A stretch of 64,000 nt of DNA. It comes from Gemmatimonadota bacterium (lineage in GTDB: Bacteria; Gemmatimonadota; Gemmatimonadetes; Longimicrobiales; Gaopeijiaceae). Below the pieces are notes generated by a model. The model worked only from the letters and a program-made list of their open reading frames with translations, made no database searches and had not been told where the DNA came from. Made by a program: the position numbers and the translations under genes. The stretch covers positions 124,001 through 188,000 of the forward strand of contig JAJDUP010000006.1 in the NCBI GenBank assembly GCA_022826565.1, read 5' to 3'. The number at the start of each line of letters is the position of its first letter. Position 1 is the first letter of the stretch. Below are positions 37,654-47,953 of this stretch, piece after piece.

Positions 37654-40458
37654 TCAGCTGATCGGCCGCTTCTTCTTCTTCAACCCGTCCTGCTGTTCGA
37701 TGTACGGCAGCCCCTTCGTGATCCAGTCCGGCGCCGGCTCGCCCTTCAGGTAGTGCGCGAACCACTGCATGATGCGGTCGCGGTAGTCGCGCTGGTTGGC
37801 GTCCTGGCGCAGGCCGTGGTTCTCGCCCTCGTAGACCAGGAGCACCATCTCCTTGCCGATGCGGCGCGCGGCGTTGTAGAACTCGACGCCCTGGTTGAAC
37901 TCGACCGCGCCGTCGTTGTCGCCGAACATCATGAGCAGCGGGGTGTTCATGTTCTGGATGTGGTGGAGGGGGGAGTTGGCGTGGTACGAGTCGTAGTCCT
38001 CCCACCAGGGGACCTGCATGCGGCCCTGGCTGATCTCGAAGATGCGCGCGTCGGTGCCGCCGCTGTTCCAGTAGAACGAGAGGTACATGCTCATCAGGTT
38101 GGTGAGCGGGGCGCCCGCCACGGCGCCGGCGAAGAGGTCGTCCTGGGTGACGAAGAAGGTGGTCTGGTAGCCGCCCCAGGAGTGGCCGATGAGGCCGACG
38201 CGGTCGGGGTCGATCATGCCGGTCTCGAGGGCGGCGGCGACTGCGGGCCGGAGCGTTTCGACGTTGGATTGGCCCGGGCGCCGGTCGCGGTAGACGATGT
38301 CCGGCTGCAGGACGAAGTAGCCGTCCTGGCTCCAGGCCTGGACGTTGTAGTAGTTGGTGGCGTCGGGGACGACGTAGCGGTGGAGGCCCTGCGAGAGCAG
38401 CTCGTAGTGGTAGACGATCATGGGGTAGGTCTGGCCCGGCTCGTAGTCGGCGGGGTAGACCAGGGCGCCCTGCAGCGGACGGCCCCACTCGTTCTCGTAG
38501 TCGATGAGCTCGGTGCGGCCCCAGGCGTAGTCGTCGTGGAAGGGGTTGGTGCTGGTGACCTGACGGGGGTCGGAGAGGTCCGGGCCGGCGACGAAGAAGT
38601 CCGGTGAGTCGTCGAAGCGCTCGCGGCGGAAGGCAAAGACGTCGGCGTCCTCGGCTTTGGTGAGGCCGGCGAAGAAGGAGCCGTAGGCGGCGTCGTCCCA
38701 GATCAGGACTTCGGGGTCACGGCCGGGGCGGGCGCGCGAGAAGCCGGCCTTCTTGGTCCACTCGCCGTAGGTGGAGTAGTAGAGGGGCTCGTCGGGGTCG
38801 AAGGCGTCGGCTTCGCGGTCGACCTGAACGATCCGGTAGCGGATGTCGTTCTCGGCGCCGGGGGTGAGGCGGCGGCCGCCGGAGCCGTCGGGGCTCACCT
38901 CCCACACGTCCCAGCGGTCGTTGATCAGCACGGACTCGTCGTCCTCGGTCCAGCCGGCGACGCCGAAGGCGGGCATCTGCTCGCGGGTGGGCGTCAGGTC
39001 GAGGTTGATGAAGGTGCCGCCCAGGTCGGCGGTGATGTTGCGGGTCTCGCCGCTCTCCAGGTCGTGGCTCCAGTAGTCCTCGCCCTCGAACCAGAGGACG
39101 TAGCGGCCTCCGGGGCTGCTCCCGTAGTCGATGGTGACGCGCTCGCGCACGAGGTCGCGCGCGGCGGTGGAGGTGTCGACCGTGTAGAGGTCGTAGAACT
39201 GCTGGCGGAACATCGCCTCGACATCGTAGGGGGTCTCGTCGCGGGCGACGACGTGGCCGCCGCCTTCCACGACGCTGGCCCGGTCGGCGTGGTCGCCGCC
39301 GAGCTGGAGGAAGTCGCCGCCGTCGAGGCGCCACGCACCGATATGGTTGACCTGGCGGAGCTGGCGTTCGCGCACCCGCTGCTGCGGGACGGGGTCGACG
39401 TCGCGGGAGTGCCAGATCTCGACGCCGGGCGGATCCTCGTCATCCTCCTCCGCCCCGTCGCCGGAGTCCTCGCCATCCTCATCCGTGGCCTCGCCATCGC
39501 CGGCTTCGTCGCTCTCTTCCTCATCCTCCTCCGGCTCCTCGGCCGGAATGCGGTCCTGGATGCCCAGGAACACGGTCGCGCCGTCGTCCGACCACGAGGG
39601 CGTGCGGTATTCCACCACGCGGGTCTCGTCGGGCAGCGTGGGGCCCTCGCGCGGGTCCAGCACGAACGCGCCCGGCTCGCCGGCGTCCAGACCGCGCCAC
39701 GCCAGCGCGACGTGGGCGGTGTCCTCGCGGCCTTCCTCGGTGTAGGTCTTGAGCACGGCCAGATCGGCGGACTCCTCGCGCCAGGACAGGCCCCGGTAGG
39801 TCGCGGCATCGGTGTCGAGCGACTGCAGCCGGCCGCTCGCCGGGTCGTAGAGCTTGACGCCGTTGCCGATCTGGTCGTCGGCGTCGATGGTCATGGCCAG
39901 CAGGTGGCCCTCGTCCTGCCACTGCAGCGCCGAGACGTTGCCGAAGCTGAGCGACGACCCGCTGGCGAGCTCCCGCACCACCATGTCCACGCCGCTGCTC
40001 TCCTTGTCCTCCGGCTTGTAGCGGCGGAAGGCCAGGTAGCGGCCGTCGTCCGAGATCGAGAAGGACTCGACCTCGTCGATCGTTTCCTGCTCGCCGGTCC
40101 GGAGGTCGAGGAGGCCCAGGGCGTTGCGGACGGGCTCCCTGGACGCCTCCGCACGCTCGCGCGCGCCGGGCGAGACGCCGATGGCGTAGGCGAGCCAGCG
40201 GCCGTCGCTGCTGAAGGCGGGGCGGGTGCCGAAGGCGACGACCACCACCGAGTCGGAGTCGGTGGCGTGCACGCGGAGTTCGTTCTCGTCGTTGACCCGG
40301 GAGATGGCGACGGCCATCCAGGCGCCGTCGGGCGAGAGGACGGCCGGGCCGAGGCGCTCCCACTGATCGTAGTCGTCGACCGTGAGCACAGGTTTCTGCT
40401 GCGCCTGCAACATCGGCGCGGAGGTGAGCATCAGGGCGAGGAAGAGGGCCTTCTTCAT
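37654..40458 (-). CDS. S9 family prolyl oligopeptidase / dipeptidyl aminopeptidase
   Basis: Exported serine peptidase (934 residues) that probably cleaves short peptides in the periplasm. The signal peptide is MKKALFLALMLTSAPMLQAQ. A beta-propeller follows (about 25-690), interrupted by a very acidic insert (about 300-345, EEPEEDEEESDEAGDGEA). The alpha/beta hydrolase domain (about 690-915) has nucleophile GHSWGGY, the Asp in MMFGDNDGAV and the His in YEGENHGL. It ends in a Lys-rich tail. ATG 40458 is the start of a clear signal peptide; longer frames run antisense through ispG. It is divergent from ispG across a 201-base gap. Confidence 0.94.
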   Translation of the reverse strand: MKKALFLALMLTSAPMLQAQQKPVLTVDDYDQWERLGPAVLSPDGAWMAVAISRVNDENELRVHATDSDSVVVVAFGTRPAFSSDGRWLAYAIGVSPGARERAEASREPVRNALGLLDLRTGEQETIDEVESFSISDDGRYLAFRRYKPEDKESSGVDMVVRELASGSSLSFGNVSALQWQDEGHLLAMTIDADDQIGNGVKLYDPASGRLQSLDTDAATYRGLSWREESADLAVLKTYTEEGREDTAHVALAWRGLDAGEPGAFVLDPREGPTLPDETRVVEYRTPSWSDDGATVFLGIQDRIPAEEPEEDEEESDEAGDGEATDEDGEDSGDGAEEDDEDPPGVEIWHSRDVDPVPQQRVRERQLRQVNHIGAWRLDGGDFLQLGGDHADRASVVEGGGHVVARDETPYDVEAMFRQQFYDLYTVDTSTAARDLVRERVTIDYGSSPGGRYVLWFEGEDYWSHDLESGETRNITADLGGTFINLDLTPTREQMPAFGVAGWTEDDESVLINDRWDVWEVSPDGSGGRRLTPGAENDIRYRIVQVDREADAFDPDEPLYYSTYGEWTKKAGFSRARPGRDPEVLIWDDAAYGSFFAGLTKAEDADVFAFRRERFDDSPDFFVAGPDLSDPRQVTSTNPFHDDYAWGRTELIDYENEWGRPLQGALVYPADYEPGQTYPMIVYHYELLSQGLHRYVVPDATNYYNVQAWSQDGYFVLQPDIVYRDRRPGQSNVETLRPAVAAALETGMIDPDRVGLIGHSWGGYQTTFFVTQDDLFAGAVAGAPLTNLMSMYLSFYWNSGGTDARIFEISQGRMQVPWWEDYDSYHANSPLHHIQNMNTPLLMMFGDNDGAVEFNQGVEFYNAARRIGKEMVLLVYEGENHGLRQDANQRDYRDRIMQWFAHYLKGEPAPDWITKGLPYIEQQDGLKKKKRPIS

Positions 40459-40659
40459 GGTTCCACCGTGTGGCCAGAGGAGAGATGCGGTGGGGCCGGC
40501 CTGCGCCGCCGGCCACCGGGCTTTGGCGCAATATCCCTGCGGGCACGCGGGGCGCGCAAGCTGGCGGGTGAGGCGCTGACGGAATCCTGACCGCATATTC
40601 CTTATCTTTCCGGGGAGCAAGTCGAGGCGAGGCCGCAGAGACGCAAGCGGAGGGAGTCC
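40459..40659. promoter_or_regulatory. divergent promoter region, S9 peptidase / ispG
   Basis: No gene is seen in these 201 bases. An AT-rich patch CATATTCCTTATCTTTCC (near 40592-40609) precedes ispG. It is the only part of the gap with -10-like words (TATTCC, TTATCT). I could not place a convincing -35 with standard spacing. AGGGAG at 40651-40656 is the ribosome site of ispG. Confidence 0.3.
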
Positions 40660-41874
40660 GTGTCCAGAAGGACGATCGAGGTCGATGTCGGAGGCGTGAA
40701 GGTCGGAGGCGGCAACCCCGTCGTGGTGCAGTCGATGACGAACACCGACACGGCGGACGCGGCCTCCACCGCCGTGCAGGTCAAGGCGCTGGCCGACGCG
40801 GGCAGCGAGATTGTGCGCGTGACCGTGAACAACAAGTACGCGGCGGCGGCGGTGCCGGAGCTCTTCGAGCGGCTCGCCGACCTGGGTTGCACGGTGCCGA
40901 TCGTCGGCGACTTCCACTACAACGGCCACATCCTGCTGCGCGACTTTCCCCGTGCGGCGGCGCTCCTGGACAAGTACCGCATCAACCCGGGCAACGTGGG
41001 GACGAGCCGCCGCGACGTGAACTTCCAGGCGATCGTGCGCATCGCGATGCAGAACGGCAAGGCGGTGCGCATCGGGGTGAACTGGGGGTCGCTCGACCAG
41101 CGCCTCCTCACGCAGATGATGGACGAGAACGGCCGGCGCGAGGCGCCGAAGGATGCGGGCGAGGTGATGCGCGACTGTATCGTCGAGAGCGCGACCCGAT
41201 CGGCGGAGCTGGCCGAGGAGACGGGGCTCGGGGAGGACCGGATCGTGCTGAGCGCGAAAGTGTCGGGGGTGCGCGAGCTGATTCTGGTGTACCGCCAGCT
41301 GGCGCCGCTGACGCGGTATCCGCTGCACCTTGGGCTGACCGAGGCGGGCATGGGCTCGAAGGGGATCGTGGCGACGGCGGCGGCGCTCTCGCCGCTCCTG
41401 CTCGACGGGATCGGCGACACGATCCGGGTGTCGCTGACGCCGCGGCCGGGTGGCGACCGCACGGAAGAGGTCCGGGTGGCGCAGCAGATCCTGCAGTCGC
41501 TCGAGATCCGCAGCTTCGAGCCGCAGGTGACGGCGTGCCCTGGGTGCGGGCGGACCACCAGCACCTTCTTTCAGGAGATGACCGAGGACATTCAGAGCCA
41601 TATTCGGGAGCGGATGCCGGAGTGGCGGGCTCGCTACCCCGGGGTGGAGGACCTGAAGGTGGCGGTGATGGGGTGCGTGGTGAACGGCCCCGGCGAGTCG
41701 AAGCATGCCGATCTGGGGATTTCTCTGCCCGGGACCTTCGAGGAGCCGAAGGCACCGGTCTACGTGGATGGCGCCCACCTGCGAACCTTGAAGGGCGACG
41801 GAATCGTGGAGGAATTCAAGGAAATACTGGGGGAATACGTGGAGCGCAGATACGCGGCGGAGGGGAGGGCCTGA
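40660..41874 (+). CDS. ispG: 4-hydroxy-3-methylbut-2-enyl diphosphate synthase (flavodoxin/ferredoxin)
   Basis: [4Fe-4S] enzyme of the MEP isoprenoid pathway that converts MEcPP to HMBPP. This is the short bacterial form (404 residues): a TIM barrel ([40 protein letters not shown]), then the Fe-S domain with CPGCGRT and [11 protein letters not shown], giving the three cluster cysteines and the conserved Glu. GTG 40660 is 3 bases after AGGGAG and gives normal length. No other MEP gene is adjacent. Confidence 0.97.
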   Translation: MSRRTIEVDVGGVKVGGGNPVVVQSMTNTDTADAASTAVQVKALADAGSEIVRVTVNNKYAAAAVPELFERLADLGCTVPIVGDFHYNGHILLRDFPRAAALLDKYRINPGNVGTSRRDVNFQAIVRIAMQNGKAVRIGVNWGSLDQRLLTQMMDENGRREAPKDAGEVMRDCIVESATRSAELAEETGLGEDRIVLSAKVSGVRELILVYRQLAPLTRYPLHLGLTEAGMGSKGIVATAAALSPLLLDGIGDTIRVSLTPRPGGDRTEEVRVAQQILQSLEIRSFEPQVTACPGCGRTTSTFFQEMTEDIQSHIRERMPEWRARYPGVEDLKVAVMGCVVNGPGESKHADLGISLPGTFEEPKAPVYVDGAHLRTLKGDGIVEEFKEILGEYVERRYAAEGRA

Positions 41875-42031
41875 GCCGGGCTTGCACGTAATCGTTCCAC
41901 GTTCTGTCTGTATGTAAACCGTATGGGGTAAAAGGGCGTCCAAGAGCAACTATTCATTTAGTACGGGGTGTCACAGGTAGGGACGGGTTGCCGGGGGGAA
42001 GACGCCGCCACGATCACAAGGAGCAGCAGGG

Positions 42032-43210
42032 ATGGCGCAATCGCGATCCACACTCGGAATCCTGACCGTCCTCATCATTCTGGGGGCATTGGCGGGCGGC
42101 ATATGGTGGCGTCTGCGCCCACCTCCCGAAGAGGAGGACGCCGCGGAGGAGGTGTCGGAGGAGGTCGGCGCGGTCGTCCAGTCGGTGACGGAGCAGTTCA
42201 ATACCGAGCTGCCGCAGCCGGTGGTCGGGGTCGCCGCGATCCAGGATACGCTGTGGATTGCGGTGACCGCCGAGGGGCGCGCGGAGCCGTTCCGGCAGGC
42301 AAAGCTCACCGCGCGGGTATCCGGGATCGTGTCCGCGGTCACGGTGCAGGAGAACCAGCAGGTCAGCGGCGGGGAGCAGGTCGTCCAGATCGACACCACC
42401 GAGTACGCGCTCGAACTGGCGGCCAAGGAGGCGGCGCTGAGGAAGGCGCAGGCGGATTATCAGACGCGCGTCCTCTTCGATGAGGAGCTGGAGGACCCTG
42501 AGGTGCGCAGGCAGCGCGACCGGCTGGCGCGCGCGCAGATGGGGCTGGACCAGGCCGAGGTCGAGCACCGGCGCGCCCGCCTGGAGCTGGAGAAGACGGC
42601 GGCGCGCGCGCCGTTCGGCGGACGAGTGGCCGACCTGAAGGTGGTTGTGGGGCAGTTCGTGCGAGAGGGCGACGAGCTGCTCACGGTGGTCGACATCGAC
42701 CCGGTCAAGGTGTCGGTCGGGGTGCTGGGGACCGAGGTGGTCAAGCTCGGCGAGGGGCGCGCGGCCACGCTCAACTTCACGCCGTTCCCTGGCACCAGCT
42801 TTACGGGCCGGATCGAGACGATCAACCCGATCGTCGACCCGGAGTTGAACACGGCGCGGGTCACGGTCCACATCCCCAACCGGGACGGCCGCATCAAGCC
42901 GGGCATGTACGCGGAGGCGGTGCTCGAAGCGGAGCACTACCCGGACCGCATCCTGGTTCCCAAGACGTCGATTCGCGAGACCGAGGACCGGCGCGATTTC
43001 CTCTTTGTCGTGGAGGACGGCCGGGCGAAGTGGAGGTACGTGACGGTGGGACTGGAGAACGACTACTACGTCGAGCTGCTCGAGGGTGATGTCGAGTGGG
43101 TTTCTCCGGGGGAGGTGGTCCTGGTGGATGGCCACCAGATGTTGCCCCACGACGCCGCGGTTGAGCTTGTGGACGACCCGGAGGCGGCGGGCGGGAGGCC
43201 GACCCGATGA
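42032..43210 (+). CDS. RND efflux periplasmic adaptor (MFP) subunit
   Basis: Membrane-fusion protein that bridges the inner-membrane RND pump and TolC. It has an N-terminal membrane anchor (about residues 12-28, LTVLIILGALAGGIWW) and an acidic linker. The lipoyl/biotinyl-like motif is split: KLTARVSGIVSAVTVQENQQV and APFGGRVADLKVVVGQFV. A helical hairpin lies between (ELAAKEAALRKAQADYQ), followed by a beta-barrel domain (VTVHIPNRDGRIKPGMYAEAVL). ATG 42032 follows AAGGAG at a good distance. It opens the four-gene efflux operon. Confidence 0.94.
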   Translation: MAQSRSTLGILTVLIILGALAGGIWWRLRPPPEEEDAAEEVSEEVGAVVQSVTEQFNTELPQPVVGVAAIQDTLWIAVTAEGRAEPFRQAKLTARVSGIVSAVTVQENQQVSGGEQVVQIDTTEYALELAAKEAALRKAQADYQTRVLFDEELEDPEVRRQRDRLARAQMGLDQAEVEHRRARLELEKTAARAPFGGRVADLKVVVGQFVREGDELLTVVDIDPVKVSVGVLGTEVVKLGEGRAATLNFTPFPGTSFTGRIETINPIVDPELNTARVTVHIPNRDGRIKPGMYAEAVLEAEHYPDRILVPKTSIRETEDRRDFLFVVEDGRAKWRYVTVGLENDYYVELLEGDVEWVSPGEVVLVDGHQMLPHDAAVELVDDPEAAGGRPTR

Positions 43211-44601
43211 GGGGGGTGGCGGTGGCGGTGTTGATGGGGCTTGCGGTGTTGCCTGGGGAGGGTGCCATCGCGCAAGCCTCGGCCTCGGATCAGGATGTCA
43301 CGGTTCTGACGCTGCAGGAGGCACTGGAGCGGGCCGTGCGGTACAACCCCCAGTACCGGCAGGCGCTCAACCGGATGGAGCTGGAGGGGCCGCAGCGGCG
43401 TGAGGCGCTGGGCGCCTTCCTACCCAACCTTAGCATCAGCTACGGGACCGGCCAGAGTTTCCGGCGCGAGAGGACAGCTGTCGATTTCTTCGGCAACCCG
43501 ATCGAAAACGAGACCTTTGAAACCGTGTCTTCGTCTTCGTCGAACCAGGGGGCGAACATCGGTCTCGAACTCTTCCGTGGAGGACAGCGGTTTCACGACT
43601 ACAGTCGGGCCCGGGCCCAGGCTCGTGTGGACCGCCTGAGTGCACAGAAAGATCTCAACACCATCCTGACGGAAGTGCAGCGTCATTTCCTGGTGGCGCA
43701 GCGACAGAAGGCTCGATTGGCGGTCGAAGAAGAGCTTCTGGCTGCTCGTGAGAGTGACTTCGAGGTGACTCGCCGCCTCTTCGAGCTCGCCACCGTCGGT
43801 CGGTCGGACCTGCTGGGGGCCGAGCTCGACCTTGAGACGCAGCGCGCAACGGTCCGAGATTATCGCGGACAGGTGCAAAAGGCGATGTTGGCCCTGGGAA
43901 GGGCGATCGGTGACCCGGCTCTGCGTGTAGTGGATGTTGAGCAACTGCTTCCAGAGCCATTCGACCCGGTTGCTCTCACCGTTGACGAGCTAGTTGCAAC
44001 GGCGCTGGTGGAGAGTCCGTCTGTAGGTGCGGCTGAAGCCGCCAGAGCGGTGAGCCAATCACAGTTGGGGTCGACGAAGGCATCCCGCTGGCCTACTCTG
44101 TCTTTGAGTTCGGGGTTTTCGCGCGGTTCGTTCGGGTCGGACCGGTCGGCGCTCTTCGACTGGAATCCCGAGGACTTTGCCGGAAATCTTCGCCTTAGTG
44201 TCTCGGTTCCGCTCTTCCAGCGGTTTCAAACCTCGCAGCAAATCGCCAGCGCCGATGTCGACCTGCGAAACGCGGGGGAGCAGATCCGGCAGGCCGAGCT
44301 CGAACTGGTGGAGCAGGTGAGGGCCACCTACGTCGACCTGGAAACCGCCTGGACCAACGTTCAACAGCGCGACATCGCCGCCGAAGTGGCGAGCGAGCGG
44401 CTCCGGATCGTCCAGGAAGAGTACCGTCTGGCAACGAGGAGCATCGAGGAGCTGCGAACCGCCATCCGCGATGAGGCTGCCGCGCAACGGGATGCCGTAG
44501 ACCAGCGTTTCGAGTTCGCGAACGCGCTGCTGAGTCTCTACGAAGCGGCCGGAATCGTAGCCCGCGAGGCCGGCTTGAATACCGCGCGCGAACAAGACTA
44601 G
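43207..44601 (+). CDS. TolC-family outer-membrane efflux protein
   Basis: Outer-membrane channel of the tripartite pump, 464 residues. The signal peptide ends near GEGAIAQ. The two internally repeated OEP halves are visible: LQEALERAVRYNPQYRQAL opens the first, and VESPSVGAAEAARAVSQSQLG opens the second. The periplasmic coiled-coil helices include LRIVQEEYRLATRSIEELRTA. ATG 43207 overlaps the adaptor stop by 4 bases. Length is typical. Confidence 0.93.
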   Translation: MRGVAVAVLMGLAVLPGEGAIAQASASDQDVTVLTLQEALERAVRYNPQYRQALNRMELEGPQRREALGAFLPNLSISYGTGQSFRRERTAVDFFGNPIENETFETVSSSSSNQGANIGLELFRGGQRFHDYSRARAQARVDRLSAQKDLNTILTEVQRHFLVAQRQKARLAVEEELLAARESDFEVTRRLFELATVGRSDLLGAELDLETQRATVRDYRGQVQKAMLALGRAIGDPALRVVDVEQLLPEPFDPVALTVDELVATALVESPSVGAAEAARAVSQSQLGSTKASRWPTLSLSSGFSRGSFGSDRSALFDWNPEDFAGNLRLSVSVPLFQRFQTSQQIASADVDLRNAGEQIRQAELELVEQVRATYVDLETAWTNVQQRDIAAEVASERLRIVQEEYRLATRSIEELRTAIRDEAAAQRDAVDQRFEFANALLSLYEAAGIVAREAGLNTAREQD

Positions 44602-44605
44602 CCCC

Positions 44606-47600
44606 GTGTCCATTCCCCGAACTTCGACGCGGCGGCCCGTAGCCGTCGCGATGCTCGTCCTGGCGGTCGTGCTGCTGGGAGGCATCTCGTACGCGAGGCT
44701 GCCCATCGACCTCCTCCCCGAGGTGAGCTTCCCGCGCCTGGTCGTCTACACCGGCTACCCCAACGTCGCACCCGCCGAGATCGAGCGGCTGGTGACCGAG
44801 CCGATCGAGCAGCAGGCGGCGGCGGTACCCGGCGTGGAAAAGGTCACGTCCGTGTCCCAGGAGGGGGTGAGCCTGGTCACCCTGCGCTTCTCCTGGGGCA
44901 GCGACATGGACTTCGCCACGCTCAACGTGAGGGAGCGGCTCGACAACATCCGCGACCTGCTGCCCGAGACGGCCGAGCGGCCCACCATCCTGCGGGTCGA
45001 CCCCCAGGCGGAGCCGATCCTCACGGTTTCTCTCAGCGGCGGCGGCGACCTGCTGCAGAACAAGGAGATCGCCGAGGACGTCTTCCGGCGCCGCCTGGAA
45101 CAGCTGGACGGAGTCGCGCAGGCGTCGGTGACCGGGGGGTTGGACCGCGAGATCCAGGTGGAGGTCGACCGGGCTCTGCTGGAGGCCAACGGAGTCACGC
45201 TGGAAGACGTATCGCGGGCTCTCGACCAGTCCAACTACTCGGCGAGGGGGGGGACGATTCTGCGCGGGCGCTTCCGCTACCCGCTCCGCACGCTGGGCGA
45301 GTTCCAGACGGTCGAGGAGATCAACAGCGTGGTCGTCGCCAGGCAGGAGGTGGGCGGCCAGCGCGCTCCCGCCGGACCGGGCGAGGAAGAGGACGACGCG
45401 AACTTCCGGCTGGTGCGGATCCGGGACATCGCGACGGTCGTCGACGGCTTTGCCGAGCGTGAGGAGATCGCGCGCTACAACGGGTCGGAGTCGGTCGGCA
45501 TCCTGGTCTTCAAGGAATCGGGAGCCAACACGGTGGCGGTGTCGGAGCAGGTCCAGGAGACGCTGCTGCTGCTCAAGGACCAGTACCCTGAGTTCACCGC
45601 CGAGATCGCGTCCAACCAGGCCACCTTCATCGACGAGTCGATCAGCAACGTCGTGCAGGCGCTGATTCTGGGGGGACTGCTCGCCTTCATCGTCCTCTTC
45701 TTCTTCCTGCGCGACCCCCGCTATCCGGTGGCCATCGCGCTGGCGATCCCGATCTCCGTGATCGGCACCTTTTCGCTCATGGACGCGTTCGGCGTCTCTC
45801 TCAACATCATGAGCCTGGGAGGACTGGCGCTCGGGGTCGGGATGCTGGTCGACAACTCGATCATCGTGCTGGAGAACATCTTCCGGCACAGGCAGGCCGG
45901 GATGGGGGCGCTGGAAGCCGCCGCGCGCGGGGCCGAAGAGGTACAGCGGGCGATCACGGCCTCGACCCTCACGACGATCTCGGTCTTCGGCCCGATCATC
46001 TATGTACAGGGCGTGGCGGGAGAGCTCTTCGGAGCACTCTCGCTGGCGGTCGCGTTTTCTCTGCTCGCCAGCCTGGCCGTCGCGCTGACCCTTCTTCCTG
46101 CCCTGGCGGGGCATTTTCGGGGCCGCGCAGGAACGGCTCGCGAGGAAGCGGCTGCCGGGGACCCTGCCGAGCCCGTCCCGGCGTCCGTTCGGGCCAGGGT
46201 GAGCCGCGCGATCGTGTGGGTCGTCACCCTTCCACTGCGCGCGATCAGGGGAGCGGTATCGCTCGCCCGGCAGTTGGTCGGGTTCTGGGGAGAAATGGCC
46301 ACGAAGTTCCTCTCGACGGTGTTTCTGCCCTTCTTCCGCGTCTTCGACCGCATCTTCAACGCCTTCGCCCAGTGGTATCACGGGGTGCTCTCGGCGGCGC
46401 TGGATCGGCGCGCGTTCGTCCTGACGGTGGCGGGCGGGACGCTCGCCGGCGTCATTCTCCTGGCCCTGGCGTTGGATCGTGATCTGCTTCCCAATGTGGA
46501 CCAGGGCGCCTTCGACGTCCGGGTCGAGCTCGCCGAGGGAACACGCCTGGAGACCACCGCCGCGTCGGTGGAGACGCTCGAGCGGGGGCTGAGGGACGAC
46601 CCGGAAGTGGTCGCCGTCTTCAGTCACATCGGCCGAGACGTCCAGGCCAAGGGAGACGAGGGCAAGGCCACGGGACTGCACACCGCGCAGCTGCAGGTCC
46701 GCCTCGACGACCGGGCCGTTACGGAGGACGCGGTGAGGCGGCTCCAGGGGGTTGGAGGTTCGTTTCCCTCAGGGTCGCTCTCCTTCGAGACCGGGCAGGC
46801 CACGGCGCTCGGCCAGATCCTGGGCGGTGGAGAGGCCGACATCGCGGTGCGCCTCAGAGGCGAGAACCTCGTTGAATCCTACGCCTTCGCCACGCAGGTT
46901 CGGCAGCGCCTCGCCACCGTGACCAACATTCGCAACGTGCGCATCGGGTCGGAGCGGGGGCAGCCGCAGTACCAGGTGGAGATCGACAAGGAAGCCGCAG
47001 CCGGATACGGGATCGACCCGCGGCGTATCGCCGAGAACGTCCAGACCGCCATGCTGGGGGACCGTGCCACCGAATTCGTGGATTTCGATCGGAAGATCGC
47101 CGTGATGGTGCGCCTCCCCGACCTCGAGCGCTACGACGCGGCCACGCTGGAGAATCTCCGCGTACAGGGGATCCCGCTTCGGGAGTTGGCGACCGTCGAA
47201 CAGACGCTCGGGCCGGCCGAGATTCGGAGAGAGGACCAGGGGCGGGTGATCACGGTCTACGCCGACGTGGCCTCGGGCGGACTGGCTGCGGCGATCGTCT
47301 CGGTCGAGGAGGCTCTTCAGGAACTGCGGACTCCGTTCAACGTCAGGGTCGAGGTCGGCGGCGAGAATGAGGAGATGCGCCGGTCATTCCGGGATCTCAG
47401 CTTCGCGTTCGGGCTGGCGATCCTCCTGGTCTACATGATTCTCGCGGCTCAGTTCGAGTCCTTTGTGCATCCTTTCACAATCCTCATGGCCGTGCCGCTG
47501 GCGCTCGTGGGTGCCATCTTGGCACTGGTGCTTGCGGGGCAGGGGCTCAACACGATGAGCCTGATCGGAGTGGTGATCCTCGTGGGAATTGTGGTTAACG

Positions 47601-47953
47601 ACTCGATCGTGAAGGTCGACTTCATAAACCAGGGCCGGGAGCGTGGGCTCAGCCTGCGGGATGCGATCCTGCAGGCCGGCGAGGTGCGCTTGAGACCCAT
47701 CGTGATGACAACCGTGACCACGGTGCTGGGCCTGCTGCCCATGGCGCTGGGGATCGGGCGCGGAGCCGACCTGCGAGCCCCGATGGCGATCTCGGTCATC
47801 GGCGGCCTCATCGTGGCGACTGCGCTCACCCTTATCGTGGTCCCGGTAGTGTATTCCGTGGTCGAGGATGTCCGCTCGGCCTGGAGGCGGCGGACCGCGG
47901 CCGGGAACGCGCCGGCGCCCGACCTGGCGGCGCAGGGAGCCGGCCGGTCATGA
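44606..47953 (+). CDS. RND efflux permease, HAE/AcrB superfamily (first of pair)
   Basis: Proton-driven inner-membrane pump of 1115 residues with the AcrB layout: 12 transmembrane helices in two repeats, each followed by a large periplasmic porter loop. TM1 is VAVAMLVLAVVLLGGISY. TM4 carries LGVGMLVDNSIIVLEN, where AcrB has Asp-Asp and this protein Asp-Asn, as in the SwrC-like subgroup. The second half has FGLAILLVYMILAAQFESF and VVILVGIVVNDSIVKVDFI. A large cytoplasmic insert (about residues 500-590) is Arg/Ala-rich. GTG 44606 follows the TolC stop. It overlaps the second permease by 4 bases. Confidence 0.94.
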   Translation: MSIPRTSTRRPVAVAMLVLAVVLLGGISYARLPIDLLPEVSFPRLVVYTGYPNVAPAEIERLVTEPIEQQAAAVPGVEKVTSVSQEGVSLVTLRFSWGSDMDFATLNVRERLDNIRDLLPETAERPTILRVDPQAEPILTVSLSGGGDLLQNKEIAEDVFRRRLEQLDGVAQASVTGGLDREIQVEVDRALLEANGVTLEDVSRALDQSNYSARGGTILRGRFRYPLRTLGEFQTVEEINSVVVARQEVGGQRAPAGPGEEEDDANFRLVRIRDIATVVDGFAEREEIARYNGSESVGILVFKESGANTVAVSEQVQETLLLLKDQYPEFTAEIASNQATFIDESISNVVQALILGGLLAFIVLFFFLRDPRYPVAIALAIPISVIGTFSLMDAFGVSLNIMSLGGLALGVGMLVDNSIIVLENIFRHRQAGMGALEAAARGAEEVQRAITASTLTTISVFGPIIYVQGVAGELFGALSLAVAFSLLASLAVALTLLPALAGHFRGRAGTAREEAAAGDPAEPVPASVRARVSRAIVWVVTLPLRAIRGAVSLARQLVGFWGEMATKFLSTVFLPFFRVFDRIFNAFAQWYHGVLSAALDRRAFVLTVAGGTLAGVILLALALDRDLLPNVDQGAFDVRVELAEGTRLETTAASVETLERGLRDDPEVVAVFSHIGRDVQAKGDEGKATGLHTAQLQVRLDDRAVTEDAVRRLQGVGGSFPSGSLSFETGQATALGQILGGGEADIAVRLRGENLVESYAFATQVRQRLATVTNIRNVRIGSERGQPQYQVEIDKEAAAGYGIDPRRIAENVQTAMLGDRATEFVDFDRKIAVMVRLPDLERYDAATLENLRVQGIPLRELATVEQTLGPAEIRREDQGRVITVYADVASGGLAAAIVSVEEALQELRTPFNVRVEVGGENEEMRRSFRDLSFAFGLAILLVYMILAAQFESFVHPFTILMAVPLALVGAILALVLAGQGLNTMSLIGVVILVGIVVNDSIVKVDFINQGRERGLSLRDAILQAGEVRLRPIVMTTVTTVLGLLPMALGIGRGADLRAPMAISVIGGLIVATALTLIVVPVVYSVVEDVRSAWRRRTAAGNAPAPDLAAQGAGRS

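Noticed and set aside
36371-38488. 705-codon frame as one protein
   Set aside because: Only its C-terminal 415 codons read as a propeller lipoprotein; the rest is antisense-phase sequence inside the S9 peptidase gene.
41912-41931. ATGTAAACCGTATGGGGTAA as a sixth copy of the paired element
   Set aside because: Only the left half fits; there is no second unit at 21-bp pitch on either side.
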